A stretch of DNA of 64,000 nucleotides from Sweltsa coloradensis (Eukaryota; Arthropoda; Insecta; Plecoptera; Chloroperlidae), in assembly GCA_024449915.1 (NCBI GenBank), contig JAMZAV010007125.1, positions 54,497-118,496 of the forward strand, written 5' to 3'. The position numbers were made by a program, and so were the translations under genes. The notes beneath the pieces are model-generated. The model saw nothing but the letters and a program-made list of their open reading frames with translations. It did not search any database and had not been told where the DNA came from. Positions 1 through 11,790 of this stretch are shown piece by piece (within the stretch, counting starts at the first letter, position 1; every line of letters begins with the position of its first letter).

Positions 1-497
1 ACACTTTTTTCAAACTCCCAACCCTAATAGTTTAGATTATTTTACCTTAATTTCCAGCATTCACCATAAAAGGTACCGAATGCGTTATTAGCATGAAATT
101 TGCATGGTGGTACATAATAATAGAAACAGAAATAATCCGCCAGAGAAAAGGCGATATTTCACCCCCATGTTCCCTTTCACTCTTTACTTGGGAAAAACGT
201 TATGTTGTATTTATTACAATTTTTAATATTTTATTTGCTAATTAAAATATGCGCCAAGGTGTTATAGTCCGGTCAACAAATCATTCACACAAAAACACCA
301 ACAAAGGACGCATTAACCATATAAATTTAAATAAAAACATGAATATTGCCCAACTAGGCCTACAGATGTAAACCCACAAAAAATATGGTAGTTTTCGTTT
401 CTAGACAATCGTTTAAAAGGCACTGAACCACTTTTTACACTTATTTCACATTTTTAAGTCTTGATATGGAAACAAACAACAAAAAGAATGTGATATT
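1..497. repeat. Left part of a long direct repeat (partner near 28,420-28,947)
   Basis: This stretch reappears in the same orientation about 28.4 kb downstream. Shared landmarks occur in the same order: the phrase ccagcattcacc, then accgaatg.gttat, then gggaaaaacgtta with tgtatttattaca, then gtgttatagtc and cattcacacaaaaac, then aactaggcctacaga. Differences are mostly single-base indels. The upstream partner merges into a ~305-bp tandem repeat, so this may be the last unit of such an array cut by the window edge. No coding potential seen. Confidence 0.75.
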
Positions 498-1036
498 CCC
501 CCCCAAAATACAAAAAATTTGTGTTTTTTTCAACCCAAAAAAAAACGGCAGAGCAAGCTCTCCTTCCAAAGTCTTTGGCTGTGAATGCGGGAGATATAGG
601 AAAGTTGAGCCAAGCATTTCATTCTTTCTCCCTAGTCGCATCATTGAAAAGAAGTAGATCATTTCGCTGTTGACCCCCCCCCCCCTGAGCGACCCAACGC
701 CAACCATTTTCGTGGTAAAAAAAGTTACAAATTTTAAACTCAAACTCCTTAAAAAAAGATTTAAAAATTGTAGAGTCCTCGTACTAAAATCAATAGCCAA
801 GTAATTTTTTCATGATTTTGAGTTTAAAATTTTAACTTTTTTACCACGAAATGGTGGCTTGGCAGCTCGTCAAACAGGCGAATCGATCTTACTTATTTTC
901 ATGCGAAAGCTTTTTTTCGGAGAAAGAATGAAATGCTTGCTCAACTTCTATATATCACAAGCATTCACTGCGAAGACTTTGGAAGGAGAGCTTGCTAGCC
1001 GTTATTTTTTTTTACAAAATTTTGTATTCGGGGGGG
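498..1036. mobile_element. Fold-back (long-TIR) element, copy 1
   Basis: The two halves are reverse complements around position ~770. The outer ends read ccccccaaaatacaaa and its complement tttgtattcgggggg. Inner landmarks such as aaagtctttgg, gcatttcattctttct and accattttcgtggtaaaa all have a complement in the right half. It is about 540 bp with no plausible gene. A second copy lies at 28,948-29,481. The flanks are too noisy to call a target-site duplication. It is a non-autonomous MITE or fold-back element; the mobilising family is unknown. Confidence 0.7.
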
Positions 1037-1049
1037 TTACACTTACCCG

Positions 1050-1110
1050 AAACACGAGACGAGCTCTGGCAGTCGCGGTGGGATCTATACACTTCCCTTG
1101 ACGACTCACC
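1050..1110 (+). repeat. Dispersed motif D (gagctctggcagtcg), copy 1, partial
   Basis: The segment has gacgagctctggcagtcg followed by cttcccttgacgac. The same block occurs at 27,340-27,450 (+), 24,390-24,470 (-) and 61,380-61,510 (-). It is the shortest of the four copies. Function unknown. Confidence 0.5.
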
Positions 1111-1182
1111 TTGCTTACCCACCAAAAAATTTCTTGTTGACCAAGATTAATCAGATTATAACAAAAAAAAACGCATTTCTTT

Positions 1183-1263
1183 TTAGAATAATTATTATTT
1201 TTACTATTATTATTATTACGATTATGATATTATTATTATTATTATTATCTATTATTATTTGTA
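1183..1263. repeat. (ATT)n microsatellite
   Basis: Imperfect ATT/TTA trinucleotide tract of about 80 bp, interrupted by acgattatg. Such tracts often mark LINE 3' tails, but no LINE sequence is recognisable beside it. Confidence 0.8.
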
Positions 1264-1289
1264 TGTTGTTAATACGTTTTAATAAATAA

Positions 1290-4200
1290 CAATAAACCAA
1301 CCAACCAACAACAAAATTTTAAAATTCTTCTTCGATTAAAATCTAGGTGACGCAATATGGCTCTACCCGAAGTAAAGCGCCCCCACTTTCTCATTGTCGG
1401 TTTCTGTCCTGCCTCCGACGTTATGTGATCAACATCAGATTGTCAGCGTCTCTGGGGTCGGATAACCAGGGAAACTAGATGCCTCTCCCCACTATTAAGA
1501 GGTGCGCACGCTCAGAGTCCAGGGTGCAGACTCTTCTTCTTTGCAGATTATATGGAGGGAAATCAACATTTTATCATTCTGTTTTCACCACTGGACATAT
1601 ATCTTGAACTTGTTTTTGTTTTCGTGCATACCCTGTTTTCCATTTAAGTCACAGATTTTCTCGTGGAACCTTCGTAGTCCACAATAAATTGCAATATTTG
1701 GTCGATATTTTAAAATGTTGTGTTATATATACTAATTCAAAGATTAGTTAAACCATTACCGCCCTTGGTTGTAAATGTTCATCGTGGACCTTCTCTATAC
1801 CCTCAAGATTAAGTTTGGAAACAATAATCCAAAGTAAACTACAAGTTAACAGGTCCACAGCATAAGGTATCTAACACGACAAGGACGACCGAGCGCACAA
1901 TCCGCTAAGCGTTGTGTGCGGCTGGAGACATGCGGCTAGTGCCATCTTATAGAAAAGTAGTCCTTGTTTCTAATGAGCCTAGATAAGCTGAAATAATAAT
2001 ATTTAATATCACAAGAAAATAAAAAGCAAAGAACTTTGCTATTAATGCTATACTCCACAAATTTAACATAGGCGTTGGTGGCAAAAAAAAGAATAGTTCG
2101 TTATTTTACTGTTACTATTATCTCTATCATTTACTTTAATTAACTTTAGAAAACAATATTAGTCACACACAACATAAGCAGCACAAATAATAGAAAATTA
2201 ATCAATTTATAACATTGAAAGTTAACAATTTTTTAAGGAGTAGGGTTTTGAGCAACAAGAATTAAATAGAAAATATGAAAAATAAATGTAAAATAAAAAA
2301 AATTATTTGTTTGGATGATCCCAGCGTAAATGAATACTAGTAATTAGGCAAAAAATGATACATGCAACAAACTTTACAGTGTGATAGGTATGAGTGTAAT
2401 GATCAATATTTGGGGCGGACACAGATTTTGGCCTCCATAGAGTGTCCTCCAGTGAAATCATAATTTTGATTTTTCAACATTTTTTTACGAAGTTTCTGGG
2501 CGATTTATGACTATAAACTAATAATATACATATTGGTTGGGATACTGTTTTACATACAAAAAAATCCAAATTTTAAATTCCTAAAAAACAAAATGGCGGG
2601 CAATTGAATTTTGGGACATCAATTCTTTGGCAGTGATTTTAAGACGAGCTATTGTAGATACGGACAAAATATTTTACACAGTGATGTACAATTGTACATG
2701 ACGATAACAATCAGCTTCAGGGATGGCGCCAAAATGGCGTCCCCATATCATGACCACCAGTGACATTTTACTTATTTAACAGAAGTTGTGATATAACTCG
2801 ATTAAAAGAGATTAACGGCTAAAAAATAAGCACACAGCCACTACTTAAACTGAATTCAATATTGCTTATAAATATAAAAGAGGACAAAGTATACAAACGT
2901 TATCAAATCCAAAACATGGCGGCCTATGACTTATAGACCATGCCGGCCATAAGCGGAGATAGCCAAGGAAAAATTCGATTTATTTATAAAACCATGAATA
3001 ATGGCTCGGCATATCCAAGGTGATTTTAGCGATATTAGTTCACTCAAATCTGTGCACCAGGAACCCTAACAATCCAGATGGCGTCCACAAAAAATTAAAC
3101 TTTGTTTGTTATAAATATTGGTCTGATTTTGACTGATTTTTCATTATTTGGATCGATGTATATGTGGTTATTTCATGTTGCGAATAGGTAGTTGAGGAAA
3201 ACTAAAGTTTTGGTATCGGAAGTCACTAAATCTTAGATGGATGGCCTCTCAAGTTATAGAAGTTGTTTTAATTCCTGGATAAATTAAAATTCCGTTTTCT
3301 ACTGTATATTGAAAAACGGAATAAGAGATGTGTGTAGCTCGAATTGTAATCAATAGATGGGTCCTAATATGGCTAGTTTGGGGCCGTAGATTACCATTCT
3401 GACCCTGATCTACAAGCTCTCCATGACCAAGATCGTGTATGTTCTGGGAGGATTATTTGAATTGAAAACATTCATAGTTAAACTCAATAAACATCAGTGT
3501 TCTCAATTTAGGGATCCACAATATTTGTCTTCAAGTCTGTTAATTCTAGTCTTTGTCTAAGCTGTTGCATTCTGACCCTAGTGATCATGAGAGTTCTACC
3601 TCACCCCAACTTAAACCCCTTTACGCAACAACGAGATTAGCAATCATAGCCACAATTTAACCTTCGTAGGTATGGAGTCCAGTGTCCTGTTATTAGGCTC
3701 GACCCACGCTCCTAAGTGTCTTCGCTCTTCGGTCTTCTGCTTCCCTCTTTCTTGCTTCTCTCTTCTTCGGGCTCCCAAGTTGTTCTCCGCGTTTAGTCCA
3801 CCTCCCTTCGGTCTATCAAGCCTCTTTCCCCCTGATTTTTTGCGTTATCTTTGCCCTACCCATTTGGCTCAAAGAAGACCCATCGTCGAGCGATTGACTC
3901 TTGACCCCCACTAGGATCTCCTTATCCGAAAACAATTAAAAAAGTCTTCATTTGCGCCCCTCTGTTGTCTCTTGGCCTAGAGAAAGGGTCACCTCCCCTT
4001 AATCCCATTTGTAGAAATTGTCAGCAATCCATGTTATTGAAACGTTTGGTCTTTTATGAATAAAACAAACTTTTGAAACAATAACTACAACTTGTTACCT
4101 CTTGTCGCATATTTTAAATGACATCAGATTCCAAGTATCTTCACATAAAAAAACAAGTTGTTGGATTAATTGATTACGACACCCATGAAGTCTTTTAAGC

Positions 4201-5440
4201 ATCACTACATCAAAACTTAAAACATGAATAGGAAGTTATACTCAATATATTCAAATACATTATAAATATTGAACTATCTCAGTGGGTTTATTTCGAAGTC
4301 AAACTTAATTAAAAACATGGTTTAATCTGATTTCCTTTATTCTTGAAAACTCAATGCAAGATGGCGTCCAATTTTTTTTGTTATTTGGTCTGATTTTGTT
4401 TTTGTACTTTATGCATGTACTTGGCATGTGCAGAATAGAATTCACGGTACACATTTGAATTTCATAATCCCAAGCCATACCAAAAAAAAAACAAGATGAG
4501 GTCGAAAAGTCCCTTTTGCAGTTCATTCAATCATTTATTTAACGTCTAAAACAGTGATTTACAAAGGAGGACAACAAATTAATGTATTTTAATTTTCAAT
4601 GTTATGCCGTGGCAAAGGAATTGTCTCGAATAAGAAAAGTTGATCAACTTTTTCAATCCTTTAGATTGAAATGGCACGGTGTCATTATGAGAGAGTATCA
4701 TCTCAGCAATTGGAAATTATAAGTAGAATGAAAGAGGGCTTAAGATTTGTGTGCGAAGCGAAAGGTGTGAAGGTAAGGTTGATTGAATAGGACTGAAGGT
4801 CTATCATGTTGCACAGCGGTCGTTTATTATTGCAGTGCTTTTCGTGTTTTTTTGGTAAAACAGTGAGGTAACAATAAAGCCAGGTAGTTCCTTTTTCATG
4901 GGTTTTTAAAGTTACAGCCGTGAGCTTTGGGGTGTGTACTTTCAGGGTGTTAAAGTACAACGTGAGCTTCAACGGTTGGTGCTGGGTGCAGAGTCACATT
5001 GGAGAGTTCTATGCTTGGGGTAGATAGGAGACCCAATATAGCCCATAGGTAACAAATACTTTTGAATTTCAAATCAAGATCCCGAGTACCGAAAGCCAAT
5101 TATAATATATGACACCCTCAATGGTGGATAGGTTATGTGCAGTGAGGGGGCTGTCATGGAGATCTGTTGACAAGGAAGAAAGAGAGTGCTGCAAGTGTGA
5201 TTCCATGTTCACTTCAATTACATACATTTTACTTTATATAGTTATTTTTATTATTATCATTTTTTATTTGCTTTTTATTTTACGTATATCCTCTTCTGTT
5301 ATGAAAAACTGGTTTAACATCTAAAGTTATGTGCCCGTATTGTTGTCTTCCGGTAATCGACCTTTGTAACAAAATTTTGTTATTGGCTGAACTTTTCTAA
5401 TTAGTTAAAACAAAAAACATCAGTGTTCTGGAATCAGTAA
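1290..5440. other. About 4.1 kb without a recognised gene
   Basis: AT-rich DNA with stops in all frames. Two segments look related: ~3,076-3,165 and ~4,358-4,450, both starting agatggcgtcca and containing ttggtctgattttg. A pyrimidine-rich stretch (3,670-3,960) is followed by AATAAA at 4,059-4,064, which could be the 3' end of a transcript or retroelement, but nothing upstream reads as a known protein. Minus-strand 4,703-4,972 stays open for 89 codons without family resemblance. A T-rich tract lies at 5,220-5,290. Confidence 0.5.
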
Positions 5441-5444
5441 ACTA

Positions 5445-6290
5445 GGAAAACGCTTAAGTCCCGCTCGCTGTTGTTTGAAATGAGCGTAAATTAATTGGTG
5501 CATTGAGCTGTCATGGTTATGCGAAAAAAATTTCTGTTTGTTCTGTGACAAAATCATTACTTAGTCCTCTAAGGATTTTTTTTAATTAAATTAAAAAATA
5601 ACTGAATTTTTTGAATAAAATCGTAATTTTTACGTAATACTAAAAAAAAAATCGTAAAATTGCAATTTTCAGAAGAAATAATTATTCGATTGCGCTTCCA
5701 AAATTTTTACACGAGTAAATTAATCATGATATTGGGTGCTATAAAATAAAAGACATTACAATAGGAATTAAAGCATGTAGGTGTTTATATGCAAAGAAGT
5801 GTTTTTTTTTTTTTAAAAAAAAAAAAAACGTAAAATTCGATTTTCATGAGAAAAATTTTTCGATTGCGCGCAAATTTACACACGAATATCTTAATTCATC
5901 AAATTAAGGATCTGGTTTAAAAAATCATTACAATTCGAACAAAAGCCAAAATTTGTAAAGTGTTATAAGTGAAGAATTTTTTTTTAAAAATCGAAAAAAA
6001 AAATTCGTAAAATTGCGTTTTTAATAATCAAAAATTTTCCCGATTTGCGCTCAAAAACGTGGCAAAGTTCTAAGTTCAGAGATTTTGAAGGCCTCCGATA
6101 AAATTTCATGCAATAATCTCGAACGTATTGGTTTAGCCGGGAATCCGTTGTTAACAAAACACACAAAAATACAAAATAAAAAATAGAAAAGTAAAGTTGA
6201 AAAAAAAGACATACGGATGTTTTTTTTTCTCCAGTGTAGTGAAATGGAATCTTCGCTTCGCTTGCTACGCTCGCTACGCTCATCCAACAA
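5445..6290 (+). repeat. Dispersed repeat family A, copy 1
   Basis: Starts near ggaaaacgcttaagtcccgc and ends near ggaatcttcgcttcgc followed by ctcatccaac. The body holds two to three imperfect units of roughly 165-178 bp. Each reads, with variations, tgtgaaaaaatcattacaa, agcatgtaggtgtttata, a poly-A/poly-T tract, and cgattgcgctcaaa. Inverted or direct copies occur at 19,955-20,725, 41,575-42,400, 43,480-44,430 and 46,140-46,790. It appears non-coding. Class unknown; it could be a non-autonomous transposon or a dispersed satellite unit. Confidence 0.65.
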
Positions 6291-6862
6291 CCTGCAAAGT
6301 TTTTTTAAAATACAAAATTCTTATTGCTTTATTTTTGATGACATTAGAACATTATTGTTTTTGAATAATATTATACTTTTTTTAAATTAAAGGTTTTCGC
6401 GGCCCTGAATATTGTAAAAATACAAATGAACTGGTCGAGTCATTTCTCTGCGTCGACTATATATTTTTTGTTTTGACGTGTCACCCCAACTGTGTGGGCT
6501 ATCTACTGAAAACAAATAAAATAAAACCAAGACAACAGATACAAGAGTTATGCAACAGATACATTAGTGTTCTGTGTCTTAAATTAAACAATCATCAATG
6601 ATTTTAAAATCAAAAAGTTTTTTAAGTTCAAAATAATTCTCTTTGTATAAGGGGTTGTGATTATTTTGGCCGTCCTACAGCCTTCTATATTTGCACAATA
6701 ACATATTGAAATGCGTGAATGGAAAGCAGACTGTGTAGATATCTTCCTGTCATGTGGTATCCCATAGTCTTGCTATACAGTTGTTATTCATTGATTAATT
6801 TTTCTTTCCTTGGGTAGCTTCTGGTGCATATTGGATAGTTAGCCTATATCTTCACCAGGAAC

Positions 6863-6981
6863 TTAGTGTAAGCACTGGAAAGTACTCCGATTGCCTATAT
6901 CAAGCCAAATGCACGACCCTTCTTTCATCGATGGTTCCCCTTGTGCCCAGACGATATCTAGTTGACCTGCTCCCTTATTAC
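6863..6981 (-). CDS. C-type lectin-like domain gene, downstream exon (C-terminal half of the CTLD)
   Basis: On the minus strand an acceptor (tttctgtgcag) is followed by an open frame of 38 codons ending in TAA. The peptide contains LDIVWAQGEPSMKEGSC and then IWLDIGN. This matches the family pattern W..GEP followed by C.WL/V around the third conserved Cys, the part of a CTLD that normally holds the carbohydrate and calcium site. Entry phase is 1: the first two bases GT join the G ending the upstream exon (8,078-8,332) to make a glycine codon. Expected residues after the Cys-containing strand (final Cys and its partner) are missing because TAA comes early. The same frame continues past it with VPGEDIG and a second TAA. 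So the gene may be truncated or a pseudogene, or the stop may be a base error. CTLD proteins are typically secreted or membrane-bound sugar-binding or immune receptors; ligand not predictable here. Confidence 0.65.
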
Positions 6982-8077
6982 CTGCACAGAAACATTGTGT
7001 TGTTAGTTGTTACAGCGGCTCGCCAAACGAGGCAGGGTTTTTTAGTTTTGATATTTTTTTTAATTTTCTGTGCTTTAATGCTGCGCCAAGCGGTAGGTCT
7101 AATAAAGCGGTTCAATCTAGCCTTGAGGGATGTAGAGAAGGAAAGTCTCATTTACTGTTTCAGAACCAGCCATGGGTTGGGGACAGCAGCGTCACTAGAG
7201 TTTTGACATGGGGGGGGGGGGCGCAAATCCAGCAGTGGCAAATCCAGAAATTCGGAAGGGGGAAGAGGGCTTCAGTGATTGACTTTCGAATATTCTAATT
7301 TAGGAAGAGGCTATGACATTTGTGCCCCCTTTTTCAATTTTAAGGTGATTTTAGGCAAATTAAGAGGTAATGAGGAGGGGGGCTAACTTTTTTGTGTGGC
7401 CCTTGTCATATTCGGGTATTGCGGAAAGCCCTGGAGTACTTACCCAAAATAACGGGTTTAGTATATTTTCGAATTGCACATGTTTAAAACTATTAGATGG
7501 TAGCGTAACTAGGAACTATTTCTACAGTAGGCCTAAGTGTAGTGTGGGCCGGGGCAGAGTTCCAATCGGTTTATATAAGTTTGTAATCCTATATCAATTA
7601 CACATAGGCCTATGTGAATAATTAACAAAATATTACAAATCTTGTAGGATTGTTATGTATGCAGGCATGGATCCACATGAGGAAGTAAATTTATTACTTT
7701 ATATATATTTTTTTTAAAGTGTTTTAGCAAAATATTTGCTAGCGTTGACGCCGTTTCTTGTTGTAAAATGTAACAAACAAGAATAAACATAAAATTAATA
7801 AAAATAAAAATATTTATTATAATAAACATTGGCCATAACCTCAATATCGAAATATAGACATGGTTATTAATTTTTTATTTATTTGTATTCATAAATGGAA
7901 GTTACTTATTTTTCGTAATTACTTTACTCTTAACCTCTGCTATTTATTAGAAGCTATTTTTTCTCCTACAATGGGTATAGATCAGTTCACTTTTAAAATT
8001 AACTCCGTTTTTTATTAACTCCTCTTTGTGGATCCGAGCCGATGATATTTTTAATGGTTATTTAGGCCAAACCTTAC
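6982..8077 (-). other. Intron between the two CTLD exons
   Basis: Donor gtaagg at the 8,077 side and acceptor ctgtgcag at the 6,982 side, about 1.1 kb. It contains a long G tract on the plus strand (about 7,208-7,221). Plus-strand open frames at 6,931-7,206 and 7,370-7,621 show no family resemblance and overlap the exon or intron antisense. Confidence 0.55.
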
Positions 8078-8332
8078 CAAAGTCTTCAACTGAGTCTTTT
8101 ACACCTTTAAACTTTCGCCCCCTGAAGATTCCAGCTTCCTTGAGGTAGGCTAGCTCCGGTTGTATGATAGTCCTTAACACTTCGTGTATCTCATATCTCA
8201 TATCAAATTTCATCATTCTTGCTCCATCGGCTTTGCATTGATTATTAGCTGTGTTCCAATTTTGAATCACCTTGTACAGTTTGTAAATATAACCCATCCC
8301 TGAGTCATTATGTTTCTCATACCCGGGGGCAT
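8078..8332 (-). CDS. C-type lectin-like domain gene, upstream exon (N-terminal half of the CTLD)
   Basis: The minus-strand exon is 255 bp, entering in phase 1 after tgttacag and leaving in phase 1 before gtaagg. The translation begins APGYEKHNDSGMGYIYKLY, then NWNTANNQCKADGAR, then EIHEVLRTII. These fit the CTLD start: the opening G-Y strand, the W.TA...C..DGAR helix with the first long-loop cysteine, and the second helix. The later GRKFKGVKDSVEDF leads directly into the next exon at 6,981. An exon with the same phase at both ends is typical of shuffled extracellular domains. The usual extra N-terminal cysteine pair and the WIG strand are not evident. No signal-peptide exon was found upstream, so the gene is incomplete here. 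Alternative: a decayed copy of an expanded lectin family. Confidence 0.7.
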
Positions 8333-8884
8333 CTGTAACACTTGCAGAGTAAAATAATAACTGTAAAACAATTTAATCAGCCCCGTTTATTTCCCATTTC
8401 GTTGTTGCATATAAATGGCAAAGAACAAATGGAGTGGGAGTGTAAATATAGGGCAATTTAAAAAAAAAATTGATTTATCAACCACAAAAATGTAACACAT
8501 TAACTTATTTCAAAAAGCACATTTCATTCAAGCTTGAAAACAACTGTTTTTATTAAAACTAATGGGCTACATCAAATCCAAAATTTTCCAAAAATATTTA
8601 AATATGACCCCCCGAAAAAAGGGTATATTAATTTTTAGAAAAAGTAACAATTTTATTCTGTGATGTATGAACCAGAATTTTTAAAATTAATAACAAGGGA
8701 TATTGTTTGACCTAGAGTAAAAACCCTTAAAGTCCATGCAAGCTGGCTGAAGAATGAAACAGTACCTCAAAATCGGGCGGTGACATAGTACGCACTATCG
8801 GTCATCTATATTCGTTTTGACATTAGTGTAGCTCGTGGAATCTAGTGCATTGTTTTAATGAAGGTATCGTTTCTTGAGCACCTT
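8333..8884. other. Intergenic or intronic stretch
   Basis: AT-rich. No exon, repeat or RNA signature recognised. An upstream CTLD or signal-peptide exon would be expected on the minus strand here or further right, but none is visible. Confidence 0.4.
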
Positions 8885-9533
8885 AGGCTCTTCGACGGTT
8901 TTTCTACTTTCCAACAATATGCTACTAAGTCAAAATTTAGTGAATGGCGTTGAAACAGCGCTATTTTAGAAAATCAAATAATATTTTTTTTCAAAAATTT
9001 TTCTGATCCGGGTACACGGCCAATATAGCCGATCTCAAAAAATAATTTCCAACTTCAATTCCGCCAAGGCACACCATTAACGTAGGGTGTTGGGTTTTTG
9101 TGACATAATTTTCAACTGTTTTTTTATGGACTGACTGAGGAAATAGATATTTTTAACAATTGTGGAGTTTCCTGCGAATTTTTTCGTTTGGCGGTATTTT
9201 TTACCCGATTGTACGCCAATACGAACAAAGATTCACAGGAAAGACAATTGTTAAAATAAAATCTGTTTCTCTCAGGTCAGTCCATAAAAAACAGTTGAAA
9301 ATAATGTCACAAAACAACAACACCCTACGTTGAATGGGTCGCTGTGCCTTGGCGAAATGAAGTTAGAAATTATTTTGAGGGGTGGCTTATTGGCGTGTAC
9401 CGGACAGAAAAATTTGAAAAAAAGATTTTTTGGATTTTCTAAAATATAGCATGTTTCAAAGCCATTCACTATATTTTGACTTAGTAGCATATTTTGGAAA
9501 ATAGAAAAACGCGGTCGAATAGCCTTAAGCTTA
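8885..9533. repeat. Near-complete palindrome (arms ~310 bp, spacer ~20 bp)
   Basis: The left arm includes tatgctactaagtcaaaat, gccaaggcac, cgtagggtgttg and tttatggactgac. The right arm carries the complements of each in reverse order. The centre is ttggcg ... cgccaa near 9,204. Arms differ by roughly one change in ten, including indels. Either a fold-back element or an artefact of a template-complement read joined in assembly. Confidence 0.8.
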
Positions 9534-9649
9534 AGCTACCAGAGGTGGAAACAACAGCCTTAAGAGTTGTTGTACTTTTAAATTGTTAAGTTGGGTAGAT
9601 AGCAAAGAAAGCAAAGTAACATCTCCTGCCTTGTGCTGCAACCCCTAGT

Positions 9650-10740
9650 AATCCAGTCCCTGGCCATAAGACCCGTAGGAAATTTCGACCTCGATGGAAT
9701 TTTTCTTTCTGATCCTGTGAGGTTAACCTTTAGGGATTAAAAAAAAATCTGGGTAGATCATCTGGCATCCTGGCCATAAGTTTTTACGAACGACATCTTG
9801 TTTTGGGCGTATCAAATAGTAACGCTCTAGGTTTTTAATACATTTTCTATACTTTTGATATAGCTGTAATAAATTGGACGTTATATTTAGATTCTTCATA
9901 GAATTTCAAATAAAATAATACTAATTTGGTCTTTCTGGGTACATTGTTTGGGATTATTGTTAGAATTACGAAGTATTAGTCCTGCATATAGGTGCACTAA
10001 TACACACATAACAATCCCTGACCAAAGACCGTAGGATTCCACTGGATGGATTTCTCTTCTGATCCTGTTCCGGTATACCTTAGGGATAAAAAAAAAACTT
10101 GGGTAGACATCTGGCATTCCAGAACCAAAGTTTTTACGACGCCATTATGTTTTGGGGAGTATTATATTGGCACGCTCGTAGGTTGTCAGACATTTTCTAT
10201 ACTTTTGAATACAGATATAATAAATCTGACATGTGATTTAAATTCTCCGTGACATTCACAATTAAATAATACTAATTGGGTCTGCCTGCGGTACATTTTG
10301 CGGCTATTTATTGGAAAATAAAAAAATAAAATCATAAACAAAAAGTTGTATATTATTTTTTATTTATTTTTTTACCTCGTATGGAATGCAAAGTGGAATG
10401 AATAGACTGCAACTTATTTTACATTAATAATACACAAATATAAAAAAATAACTTGGGTATAAATCTGGCATTCCGGAACAAAGATTTTACGGACGCCATA
10501 TTGTTTTGGGCTTATAGTATATAGTGCACGCTCAGGTTTTATACATTTTCATACTTTTGAATACAGCTATAATAAATGCTGAATCGTGATTGGATTCTCC
10601 GTGACATTCCAAATAGATTATACTAATTTGGGTCTCATGGGTACATTTTGCGGCTATTTATCTTGGAAATAAAAATAAATTCATAACAAAAATTGTATAT
10701 GATTTTTTATTTATTTTTTACTCGTCATGGAATGAAGGGG
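9650..10740 (-). repeat. ~360-bp tandem repeat, left (inverted) block
   Basis: About three units read on the minus strand. Landmarks on the plus strand repeat at ~360-bp spacing: tctggcattccggaac, cattttctatacttttga, attctccgtgacattc, gtacattttgcggctattta. The outermost unit is a variant that replaces the gcggctattta part with tatatgcaggact-type sequence and a ggtatacc..taggga linker. The same units run in the opposite direction at 12,310-13,640. Confidence 0.75.
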
Positions 10741-11275
10741 AAATAAATGACGTTTCCCATGGCTTGCACTCGGCGGAGTGCAGAGATGTTCATGCTGTCG
10801 ACTTCCACTTGAATAAACATTGCTAAACATGAACCAATGTAGAGACAAGTGACGATCTGTGCAGACTAGGGCGCCACTAGTGCGACCTACAGCGAATTAA
10901 AAAAACAACATAGACTGAAATTGTACCCCTTGAGAGGGCATGGCTGTGGTGGTAGATATGGGTCCGATTATATTGTTGTAAACAAAAGAAGAATCGTGGC
11001 ATGGTCCAAAATATAGTATCCTAGCCAGCAAACAGCAACAAAGTGTATTAATAATAATTGGAATTATATGTTGAAGATGAAGTGATAGAAGTAAATTGTG
11101 ATATATGTGGTAAATTTTTTTAAGTTTCTTTTGCACTTTTGAGGGCGAATGATTGGACAATGACAGATAAAAGGTAATTGTGGGGCGGAAAAATTATGTC
11201 GAGGGTAGCACTAAGAGGCAATGACTTTCTAAGTCGCAGCATTGCCAAATTATATCAACCGACGGACAGAATTTA
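10741..11275. repeat. Left inner arm of the large inverted repeat
   Basis: Complement of 11,775-12,310. Shared landmarks include gtgacgat.tgtg, gcgccactagtgcgac, attgtaccccttgag, aagtgatagaagtaa and taattgtggggc. No coding sequence recognised in either arm; the 87- and 86-codon open frames here are the two arms read from opposite sides. Confidence 0.8.
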
Positions 11276-11426
11276 GAAGGGGCTTAAAACAAAACCTTCC
11301 CCAAAAAAAAAAAAAAATTATTTTTTAGCCACGGGATTATAGCACAATTACTACACTAAATCACCAGGTTTAAAAAAAGATATTTGTAACTGTTATTACG
11401 ATTTTTTTTACTTTTTTGCTCCTCAG

Positions 11427-11582
11427 AAATGCGAAAATCGGTGTTTTGCATTCCAAATCACATCCAATCTGCGTAATCAGCATATTGTTGACAGGAAACT
11501 ACTTGCCGAAAGTAACAAAACCAAAATACTAGAGAATTTACAGAAAAGGCTGTCGAGTACGTCCACTAATGGCCAATATTAA
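11427..11582 (+). CDS. Possible terminal exon of an unknown protein
   Basis: A pyrimidine-rich acceptor (tactttttt..gctcctcag) is followed by 51 open codons and TAA. The peptide starts KCENRCFAFQ and ends ENLQKRLSSTSTNGQY, with a lysine- and glutamate-rich middle. The C..C..F start is faintly like cysteine-containing extracellular modules (PAN/apple type), but there is not enough to assign a family. It lies in the single-copy spacer between the arms of a large inverted repeat. No upstream exon was found. It could easily be chance. Confidence 0.25.
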   Translation, partial: KCENRCFAFQITSNLRNQHIVDRKLLAESNKTKILENLQKRLSSTSTNGQY

Positions 11583-11669
11583 ATAATTTTTTGTTAACTG
11601 CTAAATTTCATTACTAGTAGCCTGAATGAAAAAATAGTTTTGTTTGAGTGTAGCGGTTAAATTACCCCT

Positions 11670-11790
11670 GTGAACTTCTACCCGGGAAGGAAGACACAAC
11701 ATTTGAAAATATTGTATTATCTTATTCTGCGGCTGGATAAAATGTTGTGTCTTCCTTGCAAGGTAGTAGTAGTTAAATTCTGTTCATGGG
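11670..11790. repeat. Small hairpin in the spacer of the large inverted repeat
   Basis: ggaaggaagacacaacattt on the left is complemented by aaatgttgtgtcttcctt on the right, about 45 bp apart. Flanking sequence (gtgaacttctacc against gtagtagtagttaaattctgttcatg) extends the similarity imperfectly. Confidence 0.75.

Noticed and set aside
5109..5324. 71-codon plus-strand frame with a hydrophobic stretch
   Set aside because: The hydrophobic part comes from a T-rich low-complexity tract.
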